A stretch of 64,000 nucleotides of DNA from Sphingomonas sp. Leaf230 (GTDB lineage: Bacteria > Pseudomonadota > Alphaproteobacteria > Sphingomonadales > Sphingomonadaceae), in NCBI RefSeq assembly GCF_001421745.1, contig NZ_LMKW01000008.1, positions 559,027-623,026 on the forward strand, given 5' to 3'. The notes beneath the pieces were generated by a model. That model saw nothing but the letters and a program-made list of their open reading frames with translations, was not told the DNA's origin and searched no databases. The position numbers were made by a program, and so were the translations under genes. Position 1 is the stretch's first letter; every line of letters begins with the position of its first letter. Shown here one piece after another: positions 45,775 through 55,198 of the stretch.

Positions 45775-45802
45775 GGGGGCGGAATCGAGCCATTCCGCCC
45801 CC
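45775..45802 (-). terminator. Terminator-like hairpin after the autotransporter
   Basis: GGGGGCGGAAT and ATTCCGCCCCC pair perfectly over a 6-base loop. It starts 16 bases beyond the stop of the autotransporter gene and lies before the DUF1488-like gene. Confidence 0.65.
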
Positions 45803-45817
45803 GAAAAGTGCGGTTGC

Positions 45818-48800
45818 CTAAAGCCCGATCTGGAGGTTGGCGCGTAGCGACAGCGCGACGCGGCCCTGTTGCTGCTCGGCGTTGAACTCACCGCCCATCC
45901 GGAAGATGCCGTTGCCGCCGACGCCCCGCAGTTTCCCGACCCAGCCGCTGGTACGCTTGTCGGGGGTCAGCGTGAACGACTGGCCGCCTTCGAACGACGC
46001 GGTGGTCGCGCCCAGGCCGCCGCCGACGAGCTGGCGACGGCCGCCTTCGGCTTCGACGCGGAACCAGCCATTCTCGAACTTGGGTCCGCCGAAGTTCAGC
46101 CCGAGTGCGCCGCTGCCGGTGACCGCCAGCTCGTCGCTGGTCCGCGACCGCACGACCAGGTCGATGGCCTTGCCGCCGCCGGTCTCGCTATAGCCGTCCT
46201 CCTTGAGCTTGTAGTAATCGATCGCAAGGACCGGGCGGAAGGTAAGCATGCCGGTGCCGGCCTCGTACGACAGGCCACCGGACGCCGCGTACAGCGTGCC
46301 GTCCCAGTTGCCTTTGGCGGTCCGGGCAACGGCCTCGGCGCCGATCGCGCCGGCGAACTGACGGACACCGTCGAACTTCACCTTCGCCCCCGAAGCGCGG
46401 GCATTGGCCTGCAGACCGCCCCAATGCCCGCGCCAGTATCCGGCCAGCTCATACTGGTCCGAATTCACCTCGTTGTCCGTGCCGTCGTCGGCATCCTGGC
46501 CGTGGAGATAGGCGAGCGAGGTCCCGAAGTTGCCGACGCCTGTCTTGTATTCCGCGCCCGCCGAGACGCCCCAGCCGCTGATGTCGTAGCCCGCGGTATC
46601 GGCAATGCTTTTCGACGTGCCCCACGCGACCTGCGTCACCCAATAGCCCCATTTGCCTTCGTCCTTGAACGGGCCGTGCGGGTCGGCGAGCAGGCGGGCG
46701 GTGGCGCGCGAGCCCATCGTCACGGTCTCGAACGTGCCGCCGGCATGGTCGGGCAGCATCTGGCGGACCGAGCCGCGGAACGCGTCGGCCTCGGTGATGT
46801 TGAGGAACGCGCCGCCGACCTTCGCGTCGTTGCCGAGCGCCTTGTAGATCGCGTCATACGCCGACGCCTGCGAGCGGTTGAGCCCGAGTTCGGTCGACGA
46901 TTTGCGCGCGATGTCGACGGCCAGGTCGTTGCCCGTGCCGGTCGCGATGCTGCCCTTGTAGAGGAACGGGAGCGTCGTCGTGGTCGCTGTCAGGTTTGCG
47001 GCACCGGTCAACGTGCCCGCGCGCAGGACCGTGTAGCGGCCCTCCGCATCAACGACGCTGGTGAGCTTCAGGGCAAGCTTCGAGTCCTTGTCGAACGATG
47101 CCGTGCCTGCGACCTGGATCATCGTGCTGGTGCCGCCCGCCTTGTCGAGCGTCACGGCGAGGATACCTCCGCCGCCGACCGACAGCGACGCGATCGATAC
47201 GGCCTTGGTAATGTCGAGCGTGCCGCCGTTGACCGCGACCGCAAGGCCGCCCGAATTGGCGAGCGTGCCGGAGAAGCGCGACGTGCCGCCAAGCGTCAGC
47301 GTGTCGGTGCCGCCGCCGAAGTCCGCCGCGCCGCTGAACACCGAGGTCCCTGCGAGCGTGAGCGCGTCGTTACCAGCGCCGAACACTGCGCCGCCTGAGA
47401 AATTGGCATCGCCCGACAGCGCGAGGCGGTTGTTGCCGCTGCCGAAGCGCGCAGTGCCGGTGACGGTACCGTCCGCGACGTCGAATACGTCGTTGCCGCT
47501 GCCGAAGCGGACGTCGCCGACGATCGCGGGCGCCGCGATGCCGGTCGCGACTGCGGTCTGGCGAACGATCGTGCCGGTGGTGTTCGCCGAGAGGTCGATT
47601 GCGACGTTGCGCTCGGACGTTGCCAGTGCACCCGATGCACCGATCCCGCCGCTGTTCTCGACCAGCGTGACGGTGCCAGACCGATCGAGGATAGCGATCG
47701 CGGTGCCGTCGGCGGCCTGCGCGGTCGCCTTGATCGTGCCGCTGTTGCGGATCGTGCCGACGGATGCGCCGGTATCGACCAGGACTGCCGTCGAACGCGA
47801 TGCGGCTGTGCCGCCGCCTGCCGCGGAGATCGTGCCGGCATTACGGATCTGAGGCGTGGACGCACCCGTGCCAAGCTTCAACGCGGTCGCACTTGCGCCG
47901 TTCGCTACGGCAGCGACCGTGCCGTTGATGCCGATCCCGCCTGCGATCGTTACTGCGCCGCCAAGGCCGCCGATCGCCAGGCCATTGCCCTCGACGCCGC
48001 CATAGACGCCACTGCCCGCGATGCCGCCATCTACGATCAGGCCGAAGCCGGTCCCAGTGCCGGCGACCGCACCGATCGCGACGGCGCGCGTGGCCGATCC
48101 GATCTGCACCGCCGGGGCCGCGCCGAAGGAGGTGATTGCAGCCGAGCCTTCGGTGGCGTCGGGAAGACCGTCCTTGTCCTCGTCGGTATCGGTCGTGCTC
48201 GCGTCCTTTGGCGGGATCGCGAAGATGATCCCGCCCGACACGTTGCCCGCGACGACCAGCGCGGATCCGCCCTGCAACAGATCGTCCGCGTCGAGCTTGG
48301 TCGTATCGGCCGGTGCCGTCGCATAGCGATAGCCGGTCGAGCCGAGTGCGCCCTGCACCACCAGCGCACCCGCGATGTCGCCATCGACGCGCGCGGCGAC
48401 CGCGCCCTGCCCGATCGCCGCGATCGTACCGGCGAGCCGGACGTTGCCGGTGACGTCGGCGATCCGCACGCCGGTCGATCCGTTGCCGGTGACCGATGTC
48501 TGGCCGTCATGCGTGAAGGCGCCGGTCAGTGGCCCGCCGAGCCAGATGCCAGCGGAGTTGTTGCCCTTCACCGTGATCGCGCCGCTGTTGACGATCGCGC
48601 CGGTATACGCGCCCGCGGTGCGGATGCCGGTGCGTCCGGTGCCGGCCGCGAACGGGCCGTCGAGGTCGCCGTCCTTGTCCGTGTCGGTCGCGACATAGCT
48701 TTCGTCGATGATGATCTTGCCGGTCGCCGCGTTGGTGATCCCGCCGCCGGTGCCGGCGTTGGCGAGGATGCCGGTCGATCCGTCGGCGTTGGTCACCTGG

Positions 48801-49024
48801 ATCGTGCCTTCGTTCGTGACCGAGTTGACGCTGTCGACGGTTACCGCGGTGCCGGTCGTGGGGGTCACCGAACCCGCGGCAGCGATGCGGATATTGTCGG
48901 GGGCGCCGGCCTTGATCGTCGAGGTCCGCACCGTGTCGGTCCGCTTGGTGTCGATCACGGTCTGCGCCTGGGCGCCCGTCGTTACCGCGAACAGGCAGGT
49001 GGTGGTCAGCAGGAGACGACGCAT
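45818..49024 (-). CDS. Autotransporter-type surface protein
   Basis: 1068 residues. Signal peptide MRRLLLTTTCLFAVTTGAQA. The passenger (about 25-760) is beta-helix-like, rich in Gly/Asn/Thr. It has two Asp-rich calcium-type motifs (TDTDKDGDLDG and TDTDEDKDGLPD) and four 21-residue repeats starting FG.G(N/T)D (about 505-587). The C-terminal 290 residues form an autotransporter beta-barrel that begins after GGTFETVTMGSRATAR and ends with ALSLRANLQIGL; the last residue is Leu rather than Phe. I use the ATG at 49024 because it begins the signal peptide. Likely exposed on the surface; adhesion or biofilm role is a guess. Confidence 0.85.
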   Translation of the reverse strand: MRRLLLTTTCLFAVTTGAQAQTVIDTKRTDTVRTSTIKAGAPDNIRIAAAGSVTPTTGTAVTVDSVNSVTNEGTIQVTNADGSTGILANAGTGGGITNAATGKIIIDESYVATDTDKDGDLDGPFAAGTGRTGIRTAGAYTGAIVNSGAITVKGNNSAGIWLGGPLTGAFTHDGQTSVTGNGSTGVRIADVTGNVRLAGTIAAIGQGAVAARVDGDIAGALVVQGALGSTGYRYATAPADTTKLDADDLLQGGSALVVAGNVSGGIIFAIPPKDASTTDTDEDKDGLPDATEGSAAITSFGAAPAVQIGSATRAVAIGAVAGTGTGFGLIVDGGIAGSGVYGGVEGNGLAIGGLGGAVTIAGGIGINGTVAAVANGASATALKLGTGASTPQIRNAGTISAAGGGTAASRSTAVLVDTGASVGTIRNSGTIKATAQAADGTAIAILDRSGTVTLVENSGGIGASGALATSERNVAIDLSANTTGTIVRQTAVATGIAAPAIVGDVRFGSGNDVFDVADGTVTGTARFGSGNNRLALSGDANFSGGAVFGAGNDALTLAGTSVFSGAADFGGGTDTLTLGGTSRFSGTLANSGGLAVAVNGGTLDITKAVSIASLSVGGGGILAVTLDKAGGTSTMIQVAGTASFDKDSKLALKLTSVVDAEGRYTVLRAGTLTGAANLTATTTTLPFLYKGSIATGTGNDLAVDIARKSSTELGLNRSQASAYDAIYKALGNDAKVGGAFLNITEADAFRGSVRQMLPDHAGGTFETVTMGSRATARLLADPHGPFKDEGKWGYWVTQVAWGTSKSIADTAGYDISGWGVSAGAEYKTGVGNFGTSLAYLHGQDADDGTDNEVNSDQYELAGYWRGHWGGLQANARASGAKVKFDGVRQFAGAIGAEAVARTAKGNWDGTLYAASGGLSYEAGTGMLTFRPVLAIDYYKLKEDGYSETGGGKAIDLVVRSRTSDELAVTGSGALGLNFGGPKFENGWFRVEAEGGRRQLVGGGLGATTASFEGGQSFTLTPDKRTSGWVGKLRGVGGNGIFRMGGEFNAEQQQGRVALSLRANLQIGL

Positions 49025-49160
49025 ACGGAACCCTTTTCGATGTGTTTTCGAGAAGAGGACGGAGACGCGGCTCGCGAACCTTGAAGAGCGCTTCATTATC
49101 GTGCGGCACAATGGCCGAAGCGGCGCGTTGTGCGGCGGATATCTTCAGGGAAATGCCAGC

Positions 49161-49646
49161 ATGATCACCACTATCGCCGAACTCGACCGCATCCGCGACG
49201 ACAGCAAGCGCCTCGTCACGACGCGCTCGATGATGTCGGCGGGCGCGGCGGTCGTGCCGATCCCCGGCGCGGATATCGTCGCGGATATCGGCCTGCTCAC
49301 CAAGCTGCTGCCCGAGATCAGCAAGCGCTTCGGGCTCGATCACGAACAGGTGCAGAAGCTCGAGCCACAGCTTGCGCAACAGGCGCTCGTGATGGCGTCG
49401 AGTCTCGGCAACACGATGATCGGCCGGATGGTGACGAAGCGTATCGTCGTTGCCCTGCTCCGCCGCGTCGGCGCCCGCATCGCGGTGGGATCGATGGCGA
49501 AGTTCGTGCCGTTCGCGGGCTCGGCGGTGGCGGCGACGATCAGCTTTGGCGCGATGAAGCTGGTCGGTAATTCGCACGTGGAGGATTGCTACAAGACTGC
49601 GCTGTCACTTCTCCCGGCGGACCAGCGCGCACTGGCGAAGGGCTGA
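49161..49646 (+). CDS. EcsC/DUF697-like protein
   Basis: 161 residues. Two amphipathic or membrane-touching helical hairpins are visible: RSMMSAGAAVVPIPGADIVA (about 23-42) with DIGLLTKLLPEISKRFGLDH, and a later GSMAKFVPFAGSAVAATISFG. This resembles the DUF697/EcsC-type proteins that attach to membranes. No enzyme motif. It diverges from the autotransporter and converges with the TonB receptor, with a type C repeat between. Function unknown. Confidence 0.65.
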   Translation: MITTIAELDRIRDDSKRLVTTRSMMSAGAAVVPIPGADIVADIGLLTKLLPEISKRFGLDHEQVQKLEPQLAQQALVMASSLGNTMIGRMVTKRIVVALLRRVGARIAVGSMAKFVPFAGSAVAATISFGAMKLVGNSHVEDCYKTALSLLPADQRALAKG

Positions 49647-49651
49647 ACTCC

Positions 49652-49779
49652 GATCCTCCCCCGCCAGGGGGAGGTGGATCGCGTAGCGAGACGGAGGGGG
49701 AGGACACGCAACGGATGTTGTCATTACCTCCCCCTCCGTCTGGCAAGAGCCAGCCACCTCCCCCTGGCGGGGGAGGATC
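49652..49779. repeat. Palindromic intergenic repeat, type C
   Basis: GATCCTCCCCCGCCAGGGGG arm with its counterpart CCACCTCCCCCTGGCGGGGG, around GACGGAGGGGGAGG and CCTCCCCCTCCGTC, which also pair. Same family as 33857 and 38301. Placed at the convergent ends of the EcsC-like and TonB receptor genes. Confidence 0.85.
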
Positions 49780-49789
49780 GAAAGGTTCG

Positions 49790-52210
49790 CTAAAACGCAG
49801 CGTCCAGTCCGATGCGGAACGTCCTCGGACGTTGCGGCGTGATCTGCCCGCTGCCGACCTGAAACGGCGTCCCCAGCGCGAACCGGTTGCCGACGCTATC
49901 CGTCAGGTTCGTTACCCCGAGCGTCACGCCCAACGACGGCCGCCCGACCCGTGCGGTGAGCGCCGTGTCGAGATAGTCACCTTGCTCCTCGCCCAACACT
50001 GGCCCCACACCCAACCGGGACCGCCCGACATAGCGCGCCCAGCCATACACCCGCAGTTCCAGATCCCGCCCGATATCACGCCGGTAGTCCGCCCCCAGCC
50101 GCCCGGCATAGCGTGCGATGTTCGGCACCTGGCTCATCCGCGCAAGCGCCACGAACAGCGCCGCGCTCGGTTCGGTCACGCGGCTGTCGTTGTAGGTGAA
50201 GCCCGCGTCGACCGTCAGCCCGGCGACCGGCTTCCACCCGCCCGCCGCGCTGAACGTCCAGATCCGCCCGTCGCCGATGTTGGCGGTGCTCGGCAAGCCG
50301 GTGGCGTCGATGAAGTCGGCCTGGATATCTTGCCAGATCGTGTGCGACACGCTCGCCGTCAGGTACGCGCGATCGACACCGGCGAGCCCGAAGCGCATGC
50401 CGGTCTCCAGCGTCCGCACGCGATCATTCTCGAACCGTCGGACGAAATCACTCTCGATCGCCAGCCCGCCGGGTCGAAACCCCTGCTGGTAGCGCCCGTA
50501 CAGCGATACCTTCGGCAACACTACGGCAATCAGCGAGGCGGACGGCAGCACGCTCGTCTCGATCCGGTCCGCCGTCACGCGCGCACGGGCGAGCGCGACC
50601 GCCTCCAGCCGCGCCGGTGCGATATCCTCGCCGGTCCCCGCGAGCGACGCCCGGGTCACGCGCGCGCCGGCGGTGGCGGTCAACCCGCGCACCAGCTGCA
50701 AGCTCCCCTCGCCGTACAGGGTCGCTTCCTCGATGCTGTTGGTCACGCCCGTCACCGGCGCGGGCGCATCGACCGGGCCGAGCGAGCGCGACAACCGCGT
50801 GCGATTATGCGTGTAACTGGCGCCGACCACCCAGCCGAACCCGTTGCGCATCGGGCGCCATACCCGCGTCTCGTTCGCCATCATGTCGGTCGCGTTGCGT
50901 TGCGCGAATACGCGCGGGCTGCCCGCGGCTGTCGTCAGAGGGCTGCCGAATGCAGGCCAGTTGGTGATCGGTAGCGTCGGATCGACTGCTGGCAGGGTCG
51001 CGTCGTACCGTTCGGTCAGCGTCTGGCTAACGATCCCGGTCGAGGATTTGACCTTCAGCCCGCCGATAGTGCCCGACACGACGACCTGCCCCATCGTGTA
51101 GTCCGCCGAGAAGCCCTGCACGATCGCGCTCGACCGCGTCAGCGGCGGCGCGTCGCGGTCCGCGTACTGGCTGTCGTCGCCCTTGGTCCATTGCCCGATC
51201 CCGCCGAGATCGACCGTCCAGCCATTCCCCGCATCGAGCCGCAGCGCCGCCCGACCGCCACCGATCCGCGTCCGGTTGACGTCGCGGCGGTCGAGCACCG
51301 GATTGTCGATATACCCGCCCTCGCTCACGCCGTAGCCGACAACGCGCAGCGCGACCCGCTCGCCGAGCGGCACGTTCAGCGTCGCGCCCAGATCCGCGCC
51401 CGGATCGCCGTGCCACGTCGCGGAGAGGCCGCCTGCGATCGACGCCGACACCGCGCCCAGTTCCGGTGCGTTCGGTACGGTGCGGATGATCCCGCCGAGC
51501 GAGCCTGCGCCGTACAACGTCCCCTGTGGTCCTTCGAGCACCTCGACCGAGGCGATATCGTAGAGCCGCAGGTCGGGATCGGGCGCGTTGTAGCTCAGCC
51601 GCAGGTCGCCGAAATACTGGCCGACGGTAGTCTGGGTCGGCCCGGTAAAGCTGGAATCGGCGATGCCGCGGATGAACAGCTTGTTGCGGCCTGCGCCGAG
51701 ATGCGTCGACGATACGCTCGCCAGCCGCGCGAGGATCGCCTCGGTCCCGCCCGCGCCGCCGAGCGCGAGATCGACCCCATCGAGCAACGCGACCTGGCCT
51801 GCGAAATCGCGCAGCCGGACGTCGCGCTTGCTGCCGGTGACGACGATGTCCGCGCCCTGGACCGCCGGCGGTGCGGCGACCGGAACGACCTTCGGACGCT
51901 TCACTGGAATGACGCGCGGTGCGCGAGCGGTCAGCCGCCACCCGACCGCACCCGCTGCGACGACGTCCGCATTCGCCGCAGTCGCCAGCCGGTCGAGCGC
52001 CTCGCGCGCGCTCATCCGCCCGCGGACCGCCGGCACGCGCCGCGCCCACAAAGCCGGATCGCCGACGACGATGCTCGTTCCCGATTGCCGCCCGAGCGCC
52101 AGCACCGCGTCCCCAAGACGCCCCGCCGGCAAGTCGACCGCCCCCTGCCCCGCCTGCGCGGGAGCGGCGACGGCGAGCGCCGCGACGACCAGACATCCGC
52201 GCATTCTCAC
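49790..52210 (-). CDS. TonB-dependent receptor with N-terminal signalling (STN) domain
   Basis: 806-residue outer-membrane transporter. Signal peptide 1-20, an STN domain (about 24-93, PAGRLGDAVLALGRQSGTSI), a possible TonB box near DIVVTGSKR, a plug (about 127-250, with VEVLEGPQGTLYGAGSLGG) and a 22-strand barrel ending GLDAAF. The STN domain and the upstream FecR and FecI genes point to surface signalling of FecA/FpvA type: substrate binding outside triggers transcription. Its ATG overlaps the fecR stop by four bases. Substrate unknown; ferric siderophores are usual, but see the protease upstream. Confidence 0.93.
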   Translation of the reverse strand: MRMRGCLVVAALAVAAPAQAGQGAVDLPAGRLGDAVLALGRQSGTSIVVGDPALWARRVPAVRGRMSAREALDRLATAANADVVAAGAVGWRLTARAPRVIPVKRPKVVPVAAPPAVQGADIVVTGSKRDVRLRDFAGQVALLDGVDLALGGAGGTEAILARLASVSSTHLGAGRNKLFIRGIADSSFTGPTQTTVGQYFGDLRLSYNAPDPDLRLYDIASVEVLEGPQGTLYGAGSLGGIIRTVPNAPELGAVSASIAGGLSATWHGDPGADLGATLNVPLGERVALRVVGYGVSEGGYIDNPVLDRRDVNRTRIGGGRAALRLDAGNGWTVDLGGIGQWTKGDDSQYADRDAPPLTRSSAIVQGFSADYTMGQVVVSGTIGGLKVKSSTGIVSQTLTERYDATLPAVDPTLPITNWPAFGSPLTTAAGSPRVFAQRNATDMMANETRVWRPMRNGFGWVVGASYTHNRTRLSRSLGPVDAPAPVTGVTNSIEEATLYGEGSLQLVRGLTATAGARVTRASLAGTGEDIAPARLEAVALARARVTADRIETSVLPSASLIAVVLPKVSLYGRYQQGFRPGGLAIESDFVRRFENDRVRTLETGMRFGLAGVDRAYLTASVSHTIWQDIQADFIDATGLPSTANIGDGRIWTFSAAGGWKPVAGLTVDAGFTYNDSRVTEPSAALFVALARMSQVPNIARYAGRLGADYRRDIGRDLELRVYGWARYVGRSRLGVGPVLGEEQGDYLDTALTARVGRPSLGVTLGVTNLTDSVGNRFALGTPFQVGSGQITPQRPRTFRIGLDAAF

Positions 52211-53142
52211 GAGCGCGAGGACATCACCCAGTGACCGCCACGCTTGCGGATCGCGACACCCAGCAACGGCGCGGCGAGCCGTGGATCGCCCGACAGCTTG
52301 GCCGTCGCGATGCTGCCGCTGAACGCGCGCTTGGCGACGCCCGGATCGGCGCGCAGGTCGACGCCGAGCGCACGCGACAGGTCGTCCGCGACTTCCGCGA
52401 GCGTCGCGCCTTCATACGCCAGCACGCTGTCGCGCCACGATCCGACGCTGGCGACATCGACCGCGGTCACGGTCGCCTTGCCGTCGCGCACGACCAGCCC
52501 CTGCCCCTTCACGAGCCTGATGCCGCCCTGTCCAGGGTTATAGTCGACCGCGCCTTCCGACACCGCGACACGCGTTTCGCCGCGCGCGTGCTTCACGTCG
52601 AACGCGGTGCCGACATCGACCAGCCGCGCGCCGCCGACGCTGACCTCGAACGGATCGCTGTCGTCGTGTCGGACCACGAACATCGCCTCGCCGCGCTCCA
52701 GCGTCGCGACACGCGGGTCGTTGTGGTCGAGCATCAGGCGCGTTGCACCGCCCATCGCAATCGTGCTGCCATCGGCAAGCCGAACCGTCCGCATCGTTCC
52801 CGCCGCGGTTTCGACCGCATAAGGATGCGCGCGCGTCTCGATCGATTCATACCCGACGAACAGCGCGAGCAAAGCGGCGATCGCTCCACCAGCCCATACC
52901 GGCCAGCGCCGCCGCGGACCCTGCATCGCGATTGGAGCGATCGGCACAGGCGGCACCGTCGCCGCCATTTCCTCGATATCCATCGACATGGCATGATACG
53001 CCGCCGCATGGCGCGGGTCCGCCTCCAGCCAGGCGTGGAACGCCGGCCAGTCGTCGAACGCATCGCCGCCGGTCCGGACGACCCAGTCCAGCGCGGCCTC
53101 GTTCAGCGTGCGTGCTTCGATGTCGTCATGCTCCGCCATCAT
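52207..53142 (-). CDS. FecR-family anti-sigma regulator
   Basis: 311-residue inner-membrane regulator with one transmembrane helix (about 83-100, VWAGGAIAALLALFVGYESI). The N-terminal cytoplasmic part (about 1-75, AALDWVVRTGGDAFDDWPAF and WLEADPRHAAAY) holds the sigma factor; the periplasmic FecR domain follows (TAAGTMRTVRLADGSTIAMG) and receives the signal from the TonB receptor. Overlaps the receptor gene (ATGA) and lies 33 bases after the sigma gene. MMAEHDD allows starts at 53142 or 53139. Confidence 0.92.
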   Translation of the reverse strand: MMAEHDDIEARTLNEAALDWVVRTGGDAFDDWPAFHAWLEADPRHAAAYHAMSMDIEEMAATVPPVPIAPIAMQGPRRRWPVWAGGAIAALLALFVGYESIETRAHPYAVETAAGTMRTVRLADGSTIAMGGATRLMLDHNDPRVATLERGEAMFVVRHDDSDPFEVSVGGARLVDVGTAFDVKHARGETRVAVSEGAVDYNPGQGGIRLVKGQGLVVRDGKATVTAVDVASVGSWRDSVLAYEGATLAEVADDLSRALGVDLRADPGVAKRAFSGSIATAKLSGDPRLAAPLLGVAIRKRGGHWVMSSRS

Positions 53143-53175
53143 GGCCTCCTATAGCCGAAGACGGAGACGTTGTGA

Positions 53176-53688
53176 TCAAGCCTCATCGTAACGTCGCTTT
53201 GCATCGATCATCGCGCGATAGGCTTTGCGCAGGTCGCCCTCGACGGTACTGAGGCTCACCCCGAACTCGGCCGCCACGGCGCGCTGCTCGACGCCATCGA
53301 TCCGGTGGCGACGGAATATCGCGGCGGCGCGCGTCCCGACCGACTGCAACGCCGACTCCGCCAGCGCCGCCTGCTCGCGCGCGATCACGACGCGTTCGGC
53401 GGAGGGCTCCTCGGAGCGGTCGAGTGATGGTCCCCCCGTTGCCTCGGTCCATTCGCGATCGCGCTTCTCCGCCTGCCGCACTGCGCGGTGGCGATCGAGC
53501 ATCAGGTTGTTCGCCATCCGGTAGAGGTACGACAGCGGCGACGCGATCGGCCCGGTCGGGGCGGTCTGGATCCGCACCCACAGTTCTTGCAGCAGATCCT
53601 CCGCATCGCCCGCGCCGAGCGAACGGATGAACCGCAGCAGCGTATTGCGATTTGCTAGGAAAACGGCCTCAAGGCCCGAGGAGTCCAT
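53176..53688 (-). CDS. FecI-type ECF sigma factor
   Basis: 170-residue RNA polymerase sigma factor of the extracytoplasmic-function class. Region 2 reads LEAVFLANRNTLLRFIRSLG with DAEDLLQELWVRI and LSYLYRMANNLMLDRHR; region 4 reads GVEQRAVAAEFGVSLSTVEG near the end. The ATG at 53688 (MDSSGLEAVF) gives a normal length; the longer frame adds 29 unlike residues. Presumably held by the FecR product and needed for expression of the receptor. About 107 bases downstream of a serine protease gene on the same strand. Confidence 0.92.
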   Translation of the reverse strand: MDSSGLEAVFLANRNTLLRFIRSLGAGDAEDLLQELWVRIQTAPTGPIASPLSYLYRMANNLMLDRHRAVRQAEKRDREWTEATGGPSLDRSEEPSAERVVIAREQAALAESALQSVGTRAAAIFRRHRIDGVEQRAVAAEFGVSLSTVEGDLRKAYRAMIDAKRRYDEA

Positions 53689-53795
53689 GTCATGCCCGTG
53701 TCGATAGGCCGCCGATCGGCGCTCGGCGGCGCCGTGTTCCCGGCGGGACGTACAGCGCTTGGCGGGGAGACACAATCAGCGCGCCCGGCACCGGG

Positions 53796-55073
53796 TTACT
53801 GGTGCAGCAGCGTCCAGCCCTGCGGCAGATAGTCGGTCGACATGTAATAATAGAACAGGCACGTCCCGTCGCGGCGATAGGTGCCACCCTTGACGAGACC
53901 CAGCGCAGTGCTGCCCTCGAACACCGGCGCGCCGCTGTCGCCGGCCTTGCACGTCGGTCCCTCGACCGCGACCCAGGTCGGCAGGCACGCGCCGCCGCAC
54001 AGATCGCCCGCCGGCGCGAAGTCGACCATCGCGATCACTGCGCAACTATACCCGGTACGCTCGCCGCGATGGCACACGAAGTCCCCGGCGCGCGTGCTCG
54101 TGCGGTAGCGCCACGTCGCGACGGGCCGCGCGACCGTCTTGGCGGTATCCGCGTAGAACAAAGGTGCGTAGCCGACGTCAGGCGCGGTCGCGACGTTGAC
54201 CTGTACGTCCTGATATCCCCAGCCCCATTGCCCGACGAACGCCAGCGGCCATTCCTCGCGGCCGCCGTCCGACGGGCGCTTGCCGACATAGGAGAGCGCG
54301 TCCGGGCAATGCGCCGCGGTGACCACGCCGTTGCGCACGCCGTCGGATACGACGAAGCCGGTCGTGCAGGCATAGCGCTTGCCGTCGACCGTCCCGACGA
54401 CGCGCCCCCCGCCCTCGATCGCGCCGCCGTCGACCGGGGCGGGTATGAGCGTGGGGGCTGGAGCGACCTGGTCCTGCGCCATATTCGCAGACGGCTTATC
54501 AACGGCTTCGATCCGCACCGGAACGCCGGTCATCGTCGCGATCCGGGTACGCAGCGCGCCGTCGCGGTCGAGATCGGCATCACCCGATGCGATCATCACG
54601 ACGAGTTCGCCGGTTCGCTGATCCACACCGAGCCCGGGCGGGTGCGGGAGGGACTCGCGTATCTTCGCCTGATACGCCGTGATCGCGGCGAGCACCGCCT
54701 CGCGCGTCGCAGGTGCGCCGGTGCGGAAGACGATCGGCACGACCATCCCGCCCGCCATCACGGATTGATCCGCGACCGGATCGGTGCCGGTCAGCAGCAC
54801 GACGATGCGGTAATTCGGCTGATGCTCGATCGCGACCCCGGCCCAGCGATCCTTGTAGGTCTCGCGGAGCGCGTCGGTCGTCGGCACGGTGGCGCCCTGC
54901 GCGCGCATCCGCCGCAGCGCCTCGTCGAACGGCACGCCGAACCGAGTCGCATACTCTCCCGCATCCTGCATCAGCGCGTCGACCGGCAGTTGCACCTGCG
55001 CCGCCGATGCCGGCCCCGCCCAGAGTGCGAGCAACACCGCCGCCAGAAACCACCGAACCGACATAGTGAACAT
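53796..55073 (-). CDS. Secreted trypsin-fold serine protease with long propeptide
   Basis: 425 residues. A signal sequence (MFTMSVRWFLAAVLLALWAG, ending near SAAQ) and a long pro-region (about 25-220) precede a chymotrypsin-fold domain. The catalytic set is His255 (VVTAAHC), probably Asp289 (GYQDVQVNV) and Ser380 (AGDSGAP). Six or more cysteines suit disulfides outside the cell. Layout recalls streptogrisin-type bacterial proteases, which use a pro-domain as folding aid. It lies directly upstream of the FecI-FecR-TonB receptor genes. Start chosen at the first Met of the signal peptide with AGGA upstream; 55064 is possible. Confidence 0.85.
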   Translation of the reverse strand: MFTMSVRWFLAAVLLALWAGPASAAQVQLPVDALMQDAGEYATRFGVPFDEALRRMRAQGATVPTTDALRETYKDRWAGVAIEHQPNYRIVVLLTGTDPVADQSVMAGGMVVPIVFRTGAPATREAVLAAITAYQAKIRESLPHPPGLGVDQRTGELVVMIASGDADLDRDGALRTRIATMTGVPVRIEAVDKPSANMAQDQVAPAPTLIPAPVDGGAIEGGGRVVGTVDGKRYACTTGFVVSDGVRNGVVTAAHCPDALSYVGKRPSDGGREEWPLAFVGQWGWGYQDVQVNVATAPDVGYAPLFYADTAKTVARPVATWRYRTSTRAGDFVCHRGERTGYSCAVIAMVDFAPAGDLCGGACLPTWVAVEGPTCKAGDSGAPVFEGSTALGLVKGGTYRRDGTCLFYYYMSTDYLPQGWTLLHQ

Positions 55074-55198
55074 GAACGACAAAATCCTGGGCGCGCGGGT
55101 CTTCTGAGGCGTCATACCGCCATGATCTGAACCGGTGCTTTCACGCAAGCGATCGAGGTGATTGCGCGCGATCTCGCAAGCGTCCTATCAAGCACGCC

